From assembly GCF_009764685.1 (NCBI RefSeq), contig NZ_VHLM01000019.1:1-64000 (forward strand): DNA of 64,000 nt. The letters are read 5' to 3'. Positions 44,373 to 53,474 of the stretch are shown here, piece by piece. The stretch comes from Flavobacterium sp. I-STPP5a (GTDB lineage Bacteria; Bacteroidota; Bacteroidia; Flavobacteriales; Flavobacteriaceae). Position numbers and translations under genes: made by a program. The notes below the pieces were generated by a model, which was not told the DNA's origin, ran no database searches, and saw only the letters and a program-made list of their open reading frames with translations. Position 1 is the stretch's first letter. Every line of letters begins with the position of its first letter.

Positions 44373-44786
44373 TTACAATTCTCTAGCGGTGTTAATGAAT
44401 CGTTTAATATTGTTTTTTAAAATTTTTGAATTATAATTGATTAGTAATCCTAGTGGATATTGTCCTAATTTCAAATAGGTTAAAATTTGAGCAAAATGTA
44501 CCGAAGTAAAACTTTCAACAGTTTTCAATTCCACGACTAATTTGTCTTCAATTAATAAATCAATTCTATATCCATGATCAATTTTTATTTCTTTGTAGAT
44601 AATTGGTAGCAGTACTTCTTTTTCAACTTTAAAACCTGCCTTTTTTATTTCATAAAAGAGACATTGTTGGTAAGCAGACTCTAATAGGCCAGGGCCTAAT
44701 TGTCTATGAACTTCAATTGCTAGCCCTATTATTTTATAAGAAAGTGATTCTAAATCAGCAGGGATTTTTGATAGTTCTTCTTCCAT
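44373..44786 (-). CDS. GxxExxY protein
   Basis: A 137-residue protein with the signature GPGLLESAYQQCLFYEI, giving the family its name (G-x-x-E-x-x-Y), followed by YRIDLLIEDKLVVELKTVESF with the ELK motif. The E...D...ExK order resembles PD-(D/E)xK nucleases, so a nuclease-like role is possible, though none is proven. The gene lies between two inverted repeats, which suggests that gene and repeats move or duplicate together. The stop is about 10 bases from the left repeat. Confidence 0.85.
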   Translation of the reverse strand: MEEELSKIPADLESLSYKIIGLAIEVHRQLGPGLLESAYQQCLFYEIKKAGFKVEKEVLLPIIYKEIKIDHGYRIDLLIEDKLVVELKTVESFTSVHFAQILTYLKLGQYPLGLLINYNSKILKNNIKRFINTAREL

Positions 44787-44811
44787 TTGGTTACCATTGT
44801 TGAATAGAAAT

Positions 44812-44853
44812 TTGTGAATCTCTGCGATTTCTTTGCGAATCTTCGTGAAATAA
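44812..44853. repeat. Right inverted repeat of the GxxExxY unit
   Basis: TTTGTGAATCTCTGCGATTT then CTTTGCGAATCTTCGTGAA, the near-reverse complement of the left repeat at 44330-44372. It lies between the GxxExxY start and the map stop. Confidence 0.75.
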
Positions 44854-44854
44854 T

Positions 44855-45673
44855 TTACATCACCAAAGGCACTTTTCTAAATTCATCTTCCTCATTGCTC
44901 ACAATTCCCAGTGCTTTATACACATAGGCAAAAGTGGATAAAATTTCAGGTTTTCCATCAATAATGGCTACATCGTGTTCAAAATGGGCTGATGGTTTTC
45001 CATCGGCAGTAGTTATTGTCCAGCCGTCTTTATGTTGTTTGATGTTGCGGGTTCCCATATTGATCATCGGTTCTATGGCAACCACCATACCTTCAATAAA
45101 AAGTTTACCACGACCTTTTTTACCGTAATTTGGCATTTCGGGATCTTCATGCATTTTTTGGCCTAAGCCGTGACCTACCAGCTCACGCACTACACCATAT
45201 CCATGTGCTTCGGTATATTTTTGAATAGCATTACCCACATCTTCCACACGATTTCCTAGACGGAGTTCGCGAATTCCTACGTACAAGGATTCCTTTGTAA
45301 CTTGTAATAATTTTTTTGTTTCGGGTGCTACTTCGCCAATTTCGAAAGAGTACGCATGATCACCATGATATCCGTTTTTGAAAGCACCGCAATCCACCGA
45401 AATTACATCACCACTTTCTAATGGTTTATTGTTTGGAATTCCATGAACTACTTGTGAGTTTGGACTCATGCATAATGAATTTGGAAAACCGTACAATCCT
45501 AAGAAACTTGGAACTGCGCCGTGATCACGAATAAAGGCTTCGGCAAGTTTGTCTAAGTATAATGTGGTTACTCCTTCTTTGATCTCGGAGGCAATCATTC
45601 CTAATGTTTTGGATACGATTAAGGCACTTTCGCGCATTAATTCTATTTCTTCACGTGACTTTGCTATAATCAT
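44855..45673 (-). CDS. map: Methionine aminopeptidase, type I
   Basis: A 272-residue enzyme that removes the initiator Met from new proteins. Metal ligands are in the usual places: VISVDCGAFKNGYHGDHAYSF (two Asp), VGHGLGQKMHEDPEMPNYG (His), GMVVAIEPMINMG (Glu) and the closing AHFEHDVAIIDGKPEIL (Glu/Asp). The length is short and lacks an N-terminal zinc-finger extension. It lies 43 bases downstream of the TolC gene on the same strand and may be cotranscribed with the export operon. Confidence 0.96.
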   Translation of the reverse strand: MIIAKSREEIELMRESALIVSKTLGMIASEIKEGVTTLYLDKLAEAFIRDHGAVPSFLGLYGFPNSLCMSPNSQVVHGIPNNKPLESGDVISVDCGAFKNGYHGDHAYSFEIGEVAPETKKLLQVTKESLYVGIRELRLGNRVEDVGNAIQKYTEAHGYGVVRELVGHGLGQKMHEDPEMPNYGKKGRGKLFIEGMVVAIEPMINMGTRNIKQHKDGWTITTADGKPSAHFEHDVAIIDGKPEILSTFAYVYKALGIVSNEEDEFRKVPLVM

Positions 45674-45716
45674 AATTTCGAATTTTCAGTTGGCAAAAGT
45701 ACGATTTTATAATTAT

Positions 45717-47105
45717 TTAATCCGGATTGGCCATAATTTTAAACAGCTCCGAATTTGAAATGTAAAAGCGGTTTTCCAATGCTATTTTTGAAAGTTGTGC
45801 ACTCACTAAATTGTTCTCTCTAGTATTGATTAAAAATAGAGAGCTTTCTCCAAATGAAAACAAGCGCTCCTCAGATTTGAGCATGGTTTGACTGTCTTTT
45901 ACCAGACCTTTTATTAATTCTTTTTGTTTTAATAAAGATTCGATTTCTGTTTTTTGAGCATTAATCTTGTTCGTCAATTGTACTTTTTCCAGATTCAAAG
46001 CAAATTCTGTTTCTTGTACTTTGAATTTAGCTAATTTAAGGCTGCCTCTTTCTTTTCTTAAAAATAATGGAAAGTAAAAATTTAATCCAATTTTGTAATC
46101 TTCAAAGCGGTAATTGTCTATATAGCTCGGTTCAGAAAGATAGGAGTAACCGATGTCAATTTTGGGTAAAAGCATATTGGCTTTCAGTTTTTGTTCCACT
46201 GTAAGCATGTCAATCTTGCTTTCGAGTGCGTTAATTTTTGGATGATTGGTAATCGAAAAGTCTTGATTAACCAGGTCATTTGTTCTTAAACTTTCTTGAA
46301 TGGTAAATTCCAATTGATTTTCCGGAATTAAATCCTCAGCTAATTCTAGCGGAACGTTGTTCTCCAGCCATAAATAATTAGAAAGTTCTAATTTGGCTTT
46401 GGTAAGTTTTAATTTAGAATCTTCTAGACTTAAAGCTCTGTTTTTTACGATAATTCCGGCTTCTACACTGTCTATTGCAGGTTTGTCTCCTTGATTGATT
46501 AGGGATTGTATTCCTTTAAATCGTATTTGCGCATTTTGATTGTATTCCTCGTAGAGTTGTACTTCATTGAAGTTTTTTTTCCAATTAAAATACGCCACTG
46601 ATGCGTCATAAAGCACAGCAATGGCTTGCAGTTTTCGCTCTGCTTCGCTTAGTTTTATTTGCATTTTTGCTTTTCGAACATCAGCCATTCTTTGATTAAT
46701 TAACAATCCTTGTCCAAGCGGAACAGTAACTCCCAAAGATGTTAGCCCTTGATTAGGTACTGTGTTTTCGGGATTCAGGTATATGCCTTCATTGTTATCA
46801 AATCCAGCTTTAATTTCGATACCATACCAAGTAGGTATTTTAAAACTGCTGTTTAAAATAGAATAATACTCTTTGTCTTTGAATTGTTTTTTGCTAAAAT
46901 CGACTTCAATTTTCGGATCAAAACCACCTCTAGCCATCATTAAGTTGGCTTGCGCTTTGTTTATTTCAAGATTAGCATTTTTTACCAAAGGATGGTACTT
47001 TTTTACATAACCTAAAAATTCAGTATAGGTCAACTCGTTTGAAACCGTAGTTTGAGCGGATAATGAGATGGTAAAAAATGAAAAAGCTATTAGTAGTTGT
47101 TTCAT
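45717..47105 (-). CDS. TolC family outer membrane protein
   Basis: A 462-residue outer-membrane channel. It has a signal peptide (KQLLIAFSFFTISLSAQ) and long heptad-like helices in the order of the TolC repeat, for example NANLEINKAQANLMMARGGF, DVRKAKMQIKLSEAERKL and INAQKTEIESLLKQKELIK. Its ATG overlaps the HlyD stop by one base (TAATG), so translation is coupled. With the HlyD and ABC genes upstream it forms a tripartite exporter. The substrate is unknown. Confidence 0.9.
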   Translation of the reverse strand: MKQLLIAFSFFTISLSAQTTVSNELTYTEFLGYVKKYHPLVKNANLEINKAQANLMMARGGFDPKIEVDFSKKQFKDKEYYSILNSSFKIPTWYGIEIKAGFDNNEGIYLNPENTVPNQGLTSLGVTVPLGQGLLINQRMADVRKAKMQIKLSEAERKLQAIAVLYDASVAYFNWKKNFNEVQLYEEYNQNAQIRFKGIQSLINQGDKPAIDSVEAGIIVKNRALSLEDSKLKLTKAKLELSNYLWLENNVPLELAEDLIPENQLEFTIQESLRTNDLVNQDFSITNHPKINALESKIDMLTVEQKLKANMLLPKIDIGYSYLSEPSYIDNYRFEDYKIGLNFYFPLFLRKERGSLKLAKFKVQETEFALNLEKVQLTNKINAQKTEIESLLKQKELIKGLVKDSQTMLKSEERLFSFGESSLFLINTRENNLVSAQLSKIALENRFYISNSELFKIMANPD

Positions 47106-48451
47106 TACTTTTTATCTTTTGTAGGTTGAGCAGCAGGTTTGTAATAATTAGGGGGAAAGCCGTTTAATGTTCTCCAAAGTTCAAACCACACTGGTACATT
47201 GTTCAGTAGGGCAATAGTTTGTGCTCCTGCACCTATGCTTAATTGTTTTGGCCACTTGTCCTCGTTTTCATCAGGAGCTATTAATACACGGTATTTGCCG
47301 TTTACGCTAATAAAATTTTCAATGGCTACAATTTTTCCACCAAAGGTTCCGTAAGACATATTAGGCCAACCCGAAAATACAATGGTAGGCCAACCATCAA
47401 ACCAAACGCGTACTTTTTCACCTTTACTTAAAAGGGGTAAATCAATAGGATTCACAAATGTTTCAACAGCAATGTCATATTCTGAGGGCATAATCGTGGC
47501 TATTGGAGTTCCCTCCTTTATGGTTTCACCAATACCAGATTGCAAGGCTCTATTGACATATCCGTTTTGCGATGCTTTGATATAATACATGCCGTTTCTA
47601 ATGCTGTAATTTGCATATTGATTTTCTAGTTTATTGACTTGTGCATCTGTATCAAATTGGCTGCTCAATGCGGTATACTTATCACTAGTAGCTTTGGATG
47701 CTTTTTCAGCATATTCTGCACTTATTCTATTTATTTCAACTTTGGCATTTATAAATTCGTTTTTACTAGTCAAATATTTATTTTCCTGAGTGATTATTTT
47801 GGCTTCAACCTCTTGTAATTTTAGCCTTTTTTCTTCAATATCTGTAAGTGGTTTTAATCCTTCTTTGTTTAAAGCAACAGAACGGTTGAATTGTGTTGTC
47901 GCAATTTTTAGTTGTGTTTTTACTGCTACTAAATCAATACTATCACTTTTAATTTTTAAAACAGATTGTTTGATTTTATTTTGAGCTTGCTCTAGTTTTA
48001 AACCCTTTTCTCTTTCAATAGCTTCTACTTGTCCGGTTAATGTGCTTACTTTTGCGCTGTAGGATTCTAAGGATTGTTTCTTTGCATTGATTTGGTTCCT
48101 AGTATTTTGTACTAAATTTGGATCCATGTAATCTTCCTTAATCTCTGATATAAAAACTATGGTGTCCCCTTTTTTTACATAATCCCCTTCTTGTACATAC
48201 CATTTTTCAAGTCTACCTGATATCACACTTTGTATGGATTGCGGTCTTTGGTTTGGTTTTAATGTTGTTACGCTGCCGCTTCCGGAAATGTTTTGTGTCC
48301 AAGGCAAAAATAAAGCGATGACTCCTACAATTGAAACCGCAGCAATAATCTTATTTAAAATTTTGTAATGAGGTCTATTAACCAAGTTATGTACCGTTGT
48401 GAAACGGTCAAAAGAGGGTAGTTTTGTTTTGTTTTCGGATATGTTTAGCAT
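47105..48451 (-). CDS. HlyD family membrane fusion protein
   Basis: A 448-residue periplasmic adaptor. One transmembrane segment (KIIAAVSIVGVIALFLPW, about 33-52) is followed by the biotinyl-lipoyl half motif SGRLEKWYVQEGDYVKKGDTIVFI, a coiled-coil hairpin of about 200 residues and the second lipoyl half QNGYVNRALQSGIGETIKEGTPIATIMP. It connects the inner-membrane ABC protein with the TolC channel. It starts 6 bases after the ABC gene ends. This is the adaptor of a type I-like exporter. Confidence 0.9.
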   Translation of the reverse strand: MLNISENKTKLPSFDRFTTVHNLVNRPHYKILNKIIAAVSIVGVIALFLPWTQNISGSGSVTTLKPNQRPQSIQSVISGRLEKWYVQEGDYVKKGDTIVFISEIKEDYMDPNLVQNTRNQINAKKQSLESYSAKVSTLTGQVEAIEREKGLKLEQAQNKIKQSVLKIKSDSIDLVAVKTQLKIATTQFNRSVALNKEGLKPLTDIEEKRLKLQEVEAKIITQENKYLTSKNEFINAKVEINRISAEYAEKASKATSDKYTALSSQFDTDAQVNKLENQYANYSIRNGMYYIKASQNGYVNRALQSGIGETIKEGTPIATIMPSEYDIAVETFVNPIDLPLLSKGEKVRVWFDGWPTIVFSGWPNMSYGTFGGKIVAIENFISVNGKYRVLIAPDENEDKWPKQLSIGAGAQTIALLNNVPVWFELWRTLNGFPPNYYKPAAQPTKDKK

Positions 48452-48457
48452 GGCTAA

Positions 48458-50122
48458 TTATTTTTTTAAATCTTGTTCAATTACACCGTTATTCATAATG
48501 ATTACACGGGAGCACTTGGTTTTCCAGTATGGATTTTTTGATGAAACTATGATAGTCCATTTGTGTTTCTCAGAAGTTATAAAATCTATAATTTCATTAG
48601 CAACAGTGGTATCCATCTTATCTGTTGGATCTTCATAAAACAAAATTTTAGGTTTATGAATGATGCTTCGGGCTAATAAAATCTTTTGGCAATTCGATGA
48701 AGAGAGTTGTTTTCCTTCAGGTAATATATTAGTATCAAGTCCTTTTGGTAATGATTTTACAAATGAAGTGAGTTGAACGCCATCAATAGCCCATCTTAAA
48801 TCCTCAGTCCTTATGAATTTATCATTAAAGGTTATGTTTTCAAGCAAGGTACCTTCAAATGGGGTTTCTCCAGTAATGATAGATCCTATTTGGGATCGGT
48901 ATTGTTTTATATTTATTTTTTTGAAAGTATCATCATTAATATATAAAGCACCTGATGTAGGCTCTAATAAACCCGATAAAATTCTGATTAATGTTGATTT
49001 TCCAGATCCGTTTTTACCCTCAATTGCAATGTGCTCTCCTTGTTCAATTTTTAATGAGATGCCATTTAAAATTTCCTTTGGTGAGTCTGGGAATTTAAAA
49101 CTCGTTTCCTCCATCTCCAGCGAAATTTTATTATAACAGCTATCACTAGTAAAGGCCATTTCTTCTTCAAGTTCTAAATCTGTTACTTGTCCTATTTTTT
49201 CAACGGATGTTAATACGTCATAAAACGTCTCAAGGCCCAAAATAATTTTTTCAACAGAGTTGATGACCAATAGGATAATAATTTCTGCAGCCACAAATTG
49301 ACCGATGTTCATTTGTTGTGATAGCACTAAAAAACCACCAATGGAGAGTAAACTGGCTGTAATTATTATTTTAAAAATAATCAATTGACTGAATTGTCTT
49401 TGAATAATTTTAAAATGCTTTTCTCTGTAAGACAAGTAATCGCTTACAAGGGTGTCATTTTTTTGCAATCCAAAATTGTAATTTAAATCGTTTTTAAAAC
49501 TATAGCTATTTCTTGCCATTTCTTGGATCCAACTCGCTACTTTATATTTGAATTTAGATTCTTTTAAACTTGTTTCAAGTCCCGCTTTGTATGAAAACTT
49601 GAATATAAAATAGAGTAATAAAAACAGTAATGCCCCAAATACTATAAAATAAGGGTGGTATAAAGACAACAATATAATACCAAAAATAATTTGAAGTAAG
49701 GCTGCCGAAAAGTCAATCAATAATTTTGATGTTCCTTTTTGTATTGCTAAAGTATCAAAAAACCTATTGGCAAGCTCAGGTGGGTAAGTATTGTAGAGTT
49801 CTTCAATTTTTATTTTGGGTAAACGAGCACCAAATTCAAATGAGGAACGTACAAATATTTTTTGCTGTAAGTTCTCTGTAATTCGGAGTTGCATTAATGA
49901 TAATAATCCAACTAAAGCTACACCAAATACAACCAATACTATTAACACAATCCATGAAGCACTTACGCGGCCTGATTGTATAAAATTTGTAATTGCTTGA
50001 ATACCTAATGGGAGTGATAAGCTTATTAAACCAGCAAAAATAGCATAGAAGAAAATTTGGTAGACATCTTTTCTATCTAATGTAAGTAAATTATAAAATC
50101 GTTTTAAAGGTGTATTTTTCAT
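48458..50122 (-). CDS. ABC exporter-like protein with degenerate nucleotide-binding domain
   Basis: A 554-residue fusion of a six-helix permease (about 20-290) and an ATP-binding domain (about 337-554). Walker A is intact (IEGKNGSGKST), but the other motifs are altered: the Q-loop position reads SIITGETPF, the signature LSGGQ is LSSSN, Walker B plus catalytic Glu reads ILFYEDP instead of hhhhDEP, and the H-loop reads IIVSSKNP with no His. It has no C39 peptidase domain. It may bind but hardly hydrolyse ATP, or work with an active partner. It is operonic with TetR and HlyD-TolC. Confidence 0.85.
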   Translation of the reverse strand: MKNTPLKRFYNLLTLDRKDVYQIFFYAIFAGLISLSLPLGIQAITNFIQSGRVSASWIVLIVLVVFGVALVGLLSLMQLRITENLQQKIFVRSSFEFGARLPKIKIEELYNTYPPELANRFFDTLAIQKGTSKLLIDFSAALLQIIFGIILLSLYHPYFIVFGALLFLLLYFIFKFSYKAGLETSLKESKFKYKVASWIQEMARNSYSFKNDLNYNFGLQKNDTLVSDYLSYREKHFKIIQRQFSQLIIFKIIITASLLSIGGFLVLSQQMNIGQFVAAEIIILLVINSVEKIILGLETFYDVLTSVEKIGQVTDLELEEEMAFTSDSCYNKISLEMEETSFKFPDSPKEILNGISLKIEQGEHIAIEGKNGSGKSTLIRILSGLLEPTSGALYINDDTFKKINIKQYRSQIGSIITGETPFEGTLLENITFNDKFIRTEDLRWAIDGVQLTSFVKSLPKGLDTNILPEGKQLSSSNCQKILLARSIIHKPKILFYEDPTDKMDTTVANEIIDFITSEKHKWTIIVSSKNPYWKTKCSRVIIMNNGVIEQDLKK

Positions 50123-50127
50123 GTTGT

Positions 50128-50799
50128 TTATTTTGCAATTCTTTCTACTAGATCTATGTAAAAATCTGTTGGCGAAATGGTTTCATTACAATTTGTAATG
50201 GTTTTTAAATGGTCTTTTAAAAAATGCTGGTGCAAAGCTCCTTCAACAATTGACGAGGCTAAACTTTTTGCAAAATGGTACTCGTGGTTGATTGCAATTA
50301 TCATTTCAATGAGGCGGTTAATGACTCTTTTATAAACTAAAAAAAAGCCTTCTTTATTCTCTTCGTCTACTTCTTTAGTAAGTAAGGTTTTAGTAAACTC
50401 TGCAATAATAATTTTGTTCAAGATGCTTTCATTGATATGAGTTGTAGCATAATCATCTTCAATTTTTTCGGTTACTATTGTGATTGCTTTTTTTAATCTG
50501 TCAATTGGTACAAGAATATTATTTGTGGCAAATACTAGTTTGTATTCAATCCATCCCCAGTACCAAGAAGATAGGTATAAAAGAAGTTTGTGTTTGCTTT
50601 CAAAATAGCGGTAAATTGAACTTTCATTAGAGCCAATTCGTTCTCCCAATTTTTTAAAAGTAAAATTTTCAAAACCAATTTCATCAATAAGTAAGATGCT
50701 GTTTTCTATTATTTTCTTGCCTAAAGTGGAGGTTTCGGGATTTTTAACGTACAACTTCTCGTTAATAGCAATACTTATATTTGATAAAATAGCGTCCAT
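50128..50799 (-). CDS. TetR/AcrR family regulator
   Basis: A 223-residue regulator. The N-terminal helix-turn-helix (ENSILLIDEIGFENFTFKKL then GSNESSIYRYFESKHKLLLYL) is typical of TetR. It starts the same-strand operon with the ABC, HlyD and TolC genes, and its stop is 5 bases before the ABC start, so it likely controls its own operon in response to a ligand bound by the C-terminal part, probably an exported compound. The C-terminal domain is not recognisable as a specific subfamily. Confidence 0.88.
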   Translation of the reverse strand: MDAILSNISIAINEKLYVKNPETSTLGKKIIENSILLIDEIGFENFTFKKLGERIGSNESSIYRYFESKHKLLLYLSSWYWGWIEYKLVFATNNILVPIDRLKKAITIVTEKIEDDYATTHINESILNKIIIAEFTKTLLTKEVDEENKEGFFLVYKRVINRLIEMIIAINHEYHFAKSLASSIVEGALHQHFLKDHLKTITNCNETISPTDFYIDLVERIAK

Positions 50800-50852
50800 A
50801 ATGTTTGTTTAAGCTCAATTTTGTATTTACAATAGTTGTAAATTTTATCTTA

Positions 50853-51485
50853 TTAGAAATTCACTTTAATTCCAAAATTCAAATTTTTCATGTCTTGCAA
50901 GTCGGTTTTAATTTTGTTGTCTTTTAAGTCTATATATTTAAGATGATCTAATTTTTTTAAAGCAGGAACCTTCTCAATTATATTGTTTCCAAGAAATAAA
51001 TTTTCAAGATTTTTTATTTCTAATAATTCAGTTGGTAGTGTTTTTAGCTGATCATTTTCAAGGTACAAAGATTTAAGTGTTGGCAATTTAGCTAAAACTT
51101 CAAGTGTTTTGGGTAGGTCCATTTTACTCTCGTCGTTTAGACGTACTTCTTCCAGTAATTTTAGATTTGAAAAATCGCTAGGAAGGACATCAAAATCATT
51201 CCCACTTAAATCAATTGATTTTAAAGTTTTTATTTTTGAAATGCCGCTTGGAATTTCTGTCAAATGGTCGTTTTTCAAACTTAAGTATTCAAGATTTATA
51301 AATTTAGACCAGTCTACACCATCAAGTTTTATGATTTGATTACTTAAATCTAATCGATAGATAAGTTCTGGAGTTTTTAAAGCTTCATTAAGATCATTGA
51401 ACTCTCTATTTTTGTCATACTTAATTTGACTCCATAGACTAGTTGTAAGCAAAAGAACAAGGGCAGATAAAAAGTATGTTTTCAT
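50853..51485 (-). CDS. Exported leucine-rich repeat protein
   Basis: A 210-residue protein with a signal peptide (MKTYFLSALVLLLTTSLWSQ) and about six tandem LRR units of 22-24 residues (L..L.L..N.L..LP...), for example NLEYLSLKNDHLTEIPSGIS and TLKSLYLENDQLKTLPTELL. The motif forms a curved solenoid for protein or sugar contact. No other domain or C-terminal sorting signal is seen. An earlier in-frame ATG at 51509 gives a non-signal leader and is rejected. It is 53 bases upstream of the TetR gene on the same strand. Confidence 0.82.
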   Translation of the reverse strand: MKTYFLSALVLLLTTSLWSQIKYDKNREFNDLNEALKTPELIYRLDLSNQIIKLDGVDWSKFINLEYLSLKNDHLTEIPSGISKIKTLKSIDLSGNDFDVLPSDFSNLKLLEEVRLNDESKMDLPKTLEVLAKLPTLKSLYLENDQLKTLPTELLEIKNLENLFLGNNIIEKVPALKKLDHLKYIDLKDNKIKTDLQDMKNLNFGIKVNF

Positions 51486-51605
51486 GGTTTCGGTTTTTAA
51501 TTCAAACAAAAGTACGTCAAAATTGATAGTAATACTGTCATTTTTGATTATTTAACTTTAATTTAAGATGTGATTACTCTTTAAATAAGAGAGCGTTATT
51601 AACAA

Positions 51606-51644
51606 AAAAAGAGGTATTCAAAATACTTTTGAATGCCTCTTTCT
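51606..51644 (-). terminator. Terminator of the gpmI-lipoprotein unit
   Basis: AAAGAGGTATTCAAAA, loop TAC(T), TTTTGAATGCCTCTTT (one G-T pair). A/T runs flank it; it lies 21 bases past the small lipoprotein's stop. Confidence 0.8.
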
Positions 51645-51663
51645 TATTAATTATTTGTTTGTT

Positions 51664-51822
51664 TTAGTGGGACTTACCGTTTTTACCAGGAGCGCCACTT
51701 TTCCCATTCTCGGTTCCTATTGCATTTGAACCATTCTCACCAGGGCTGCCGTTATGTCCTGTTCCTAATGAGCTGCAACTATATAAAATTATAGTTAATA
51801 GCGCAATCATATACTTTTTCAT
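51664..51822 (-). CDS. 52-residue collagen-like mini-lipoprotein
   Basis: A short gene overlapping the stop of gpmI by the sequence ATGA (ATG at 51822-51820, gpmI TGA at 51821-51819), so its translation is probably coupled. The product has a lipoprotein signal (KKYMIALLTIILYSC, lipobox Cys16) and a mature part rich in Gly, Asn and Ser with collagen-like spacing (GSPGENGSNAIG, ENGKSGAPGKNGKSH). No family is known to me. A surface-exposed flexible lipopeptide is likely. Confidence 0.7.
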   Translation of the reverse strand: MKKYMIALLTIILYSCSSLGTGHNGSPGENGSNAIGTENGKSGAPGKNGKSH

Positions 51823-53336
51823 AATAGAGAATTACAAGTCATTACCGCAGGTTTTTCAATACCCATCAATTCAAGTATTGTTGGGGCTATGTCTCCTAAC
51901 ACACCATTTTTAATCATCGTTAAGTCCTTATCTACTAGAATTAGTGGGACTGGATTTGTGGTGTGTGCCGTATTTGGACTTCCATCAGGGTTAATCATGG
52001 TTTCGCAATTGCCATGGTCCGCAATTACAAGCGTAGTGTAATTGTGAGCGAGTGCTGTAGTGATAACTTTTTCAACACATTGGTCAACAGCTTCGCAGGC
52101 TTGTATTGCTGCGCTCATGATGCCTGTATGTCCTACCATGTCTCCATTGGCAAAGTTTAAGCATACAAAATCAACTTCCTCTTTTTCAAGTTCTGGAATA
52201 AGTGCCTCCGTGAGCTCATACGCGCTCATTTCAGGTTGTAAATCGTAAGTAGCTACTTTCGGAGAGTTTTTTAAGATTCGGCTTTCGCCAATAAAAGGCA
52301 GCTCTCTACCTCCCGAAAAGAAGAATGTTACATGTGGATATTTCTCTGTTTCAGCAATTCGGATTTGTTTTTTGCCTGCTTTTTCGAGAACTTCACCCAG
52401 TGTTTCAGTGATGTTATCTTTATTGTAAACTACTTTTACGTTTTGATACGTTTCATCGTAATTCGTTAAAGTTACATAGTATAAATTAAGTTTGTGCATG
52501 TTTTGTTCATGACAATCCATTTGTGATAATACCTCTGTTAATTCTCTGCCTCGGTCTGTTCTAAAGTTAAAGAAAATAACTACGTCATCATCTTCAATTA
52601 CGGCAATCGGCTCATTGTTGTTGGTAGTGATTACGGTTGGGTTAATGAATTCATCGGTAATATTTGCCTCGTAACTTTCTTGTATAGCCTGTACAGCATT
52701 AGTAGCAGCAGTTCCTTTTCCGTTTACCAGTAAATCATAAGCAAGTTTGACTCTTTCCCAGCGTCTATCTCTATCCATAGCATAATACCTACCAATAACC
52801 GATGCTATTTTAACAGAAGTGTTGCTAATGTATTCTTGCAAATCTTGAATGTAATTTTTTCCGGATTTAGGATCTACATCACGACCATCAGTAAATGCAT
52901 GAATAAATACTTTCTCTAAACCATATTCTTGTGATGCATCAATCAATCCTCGTAAATGCGAAGTATGTGAGTGCACACCACCATCTGATACTAGTCCAAG
53001 AAAATGTACTTTTTTATTGTTGGTTTTGGCATAAGTAAAGGCATCTACTAGTACCTGTTCTTGTGCTAAAGTGCCGTGTGCAACGGCCAAGTTAATTTTG
53101 GCTAAATCTTGGTACACAATTCGTCCGGCACCCAGATTCATGTGACCTACTTCACTATTGCCCATTTGTCCTTCTGGAAGCCCCACATTTAAGCCATCTG
53201 TGCGTAATTGTGCGCTTGGGTATTTGTGATATAAACTGTTTATAAAAGGGACATTTGCATTATCTATTGCAGATACTTTTGGATCAGGTGATTTACCCCA
53301 TCCGTCTAGTATCATAAGAATTACTTTTTTGTTCAT
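51819..53336 (-). CDS. gpmI: 2,3-bisphosphoglycerate-independent phosphoglycerate mutase
   Basis: A 505-residue enzyme of glycolysis that interconverts 3- and 2-phosphoglycerate without a bisphosphate cofactor, using two metal ions. The phosphorylated nucleophile is Ser61 in QMGNSEVGHMNLGAG. Other marks are ILDGWGKS near the start, FTDGRDVDP, IGRYYAMDRDRRWERVK and IADHGNCETM (metal ligands). The open frame starts earlier at 53396, but MNKKVILMILDGWG at 53336 is the normal family start. The mini-lipoprotein overlaps its stop. Confidence 0.95.
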   Translation of the reverse strand: MNKKVILMILDGWGKSPDPKVSAIDNANVPFINSLYHKYPSAQLRTDGLNVGLPEGQMGNSEVGHMNLGAGRIVYQDLAKINLAVAHGTLAQEQVLVDAFTYAKTNNKKVHFLGLVSDGGVHSHTSHLRGLIDASQEYGLEKVFIHAFTDGRDVDPKSGKNYIQDLQEYISNTSVKIASVIGRYYAMDRDRRWERVKLAYDLLVNGKGTAATNAVQAIQESYEANITDEFINPTVITTNNNEPIAVIEDDDVVIFFNFRTDRGRELTEVLSQMDCHEQNMHKLNLYYVTLTNYDETYQNVKVVYNKDNITETLGEVLEKAGKKQIRIAETEKYPHVTFFFSGGRELPFIGESRILKNSPKVATYDLQPEMSAYELTEALIPELEKEEVDFVCLNFANGDMVGHTGIMSAAIQACEAVDQCVEKVITTALAHNYTTLVIADHGNCETMINPDGSPNTAHTTNPVPLILVDKDLTMIKNGVLGDIAPTILELMGIEKPAVMTCNSLL

Positions 53337-53474
53337 CGTTTTAGTTTTAAACAAAGATAAAGTTTTTCTAAAAAGGATAAAGCACCTGTGTTTCACTATT
53401 GCAAAATCTTGAATAATCCCCGTAAATATTGATTATTTAAGGATATAAACACCTTGTTTTCAATTTAACTGCAT

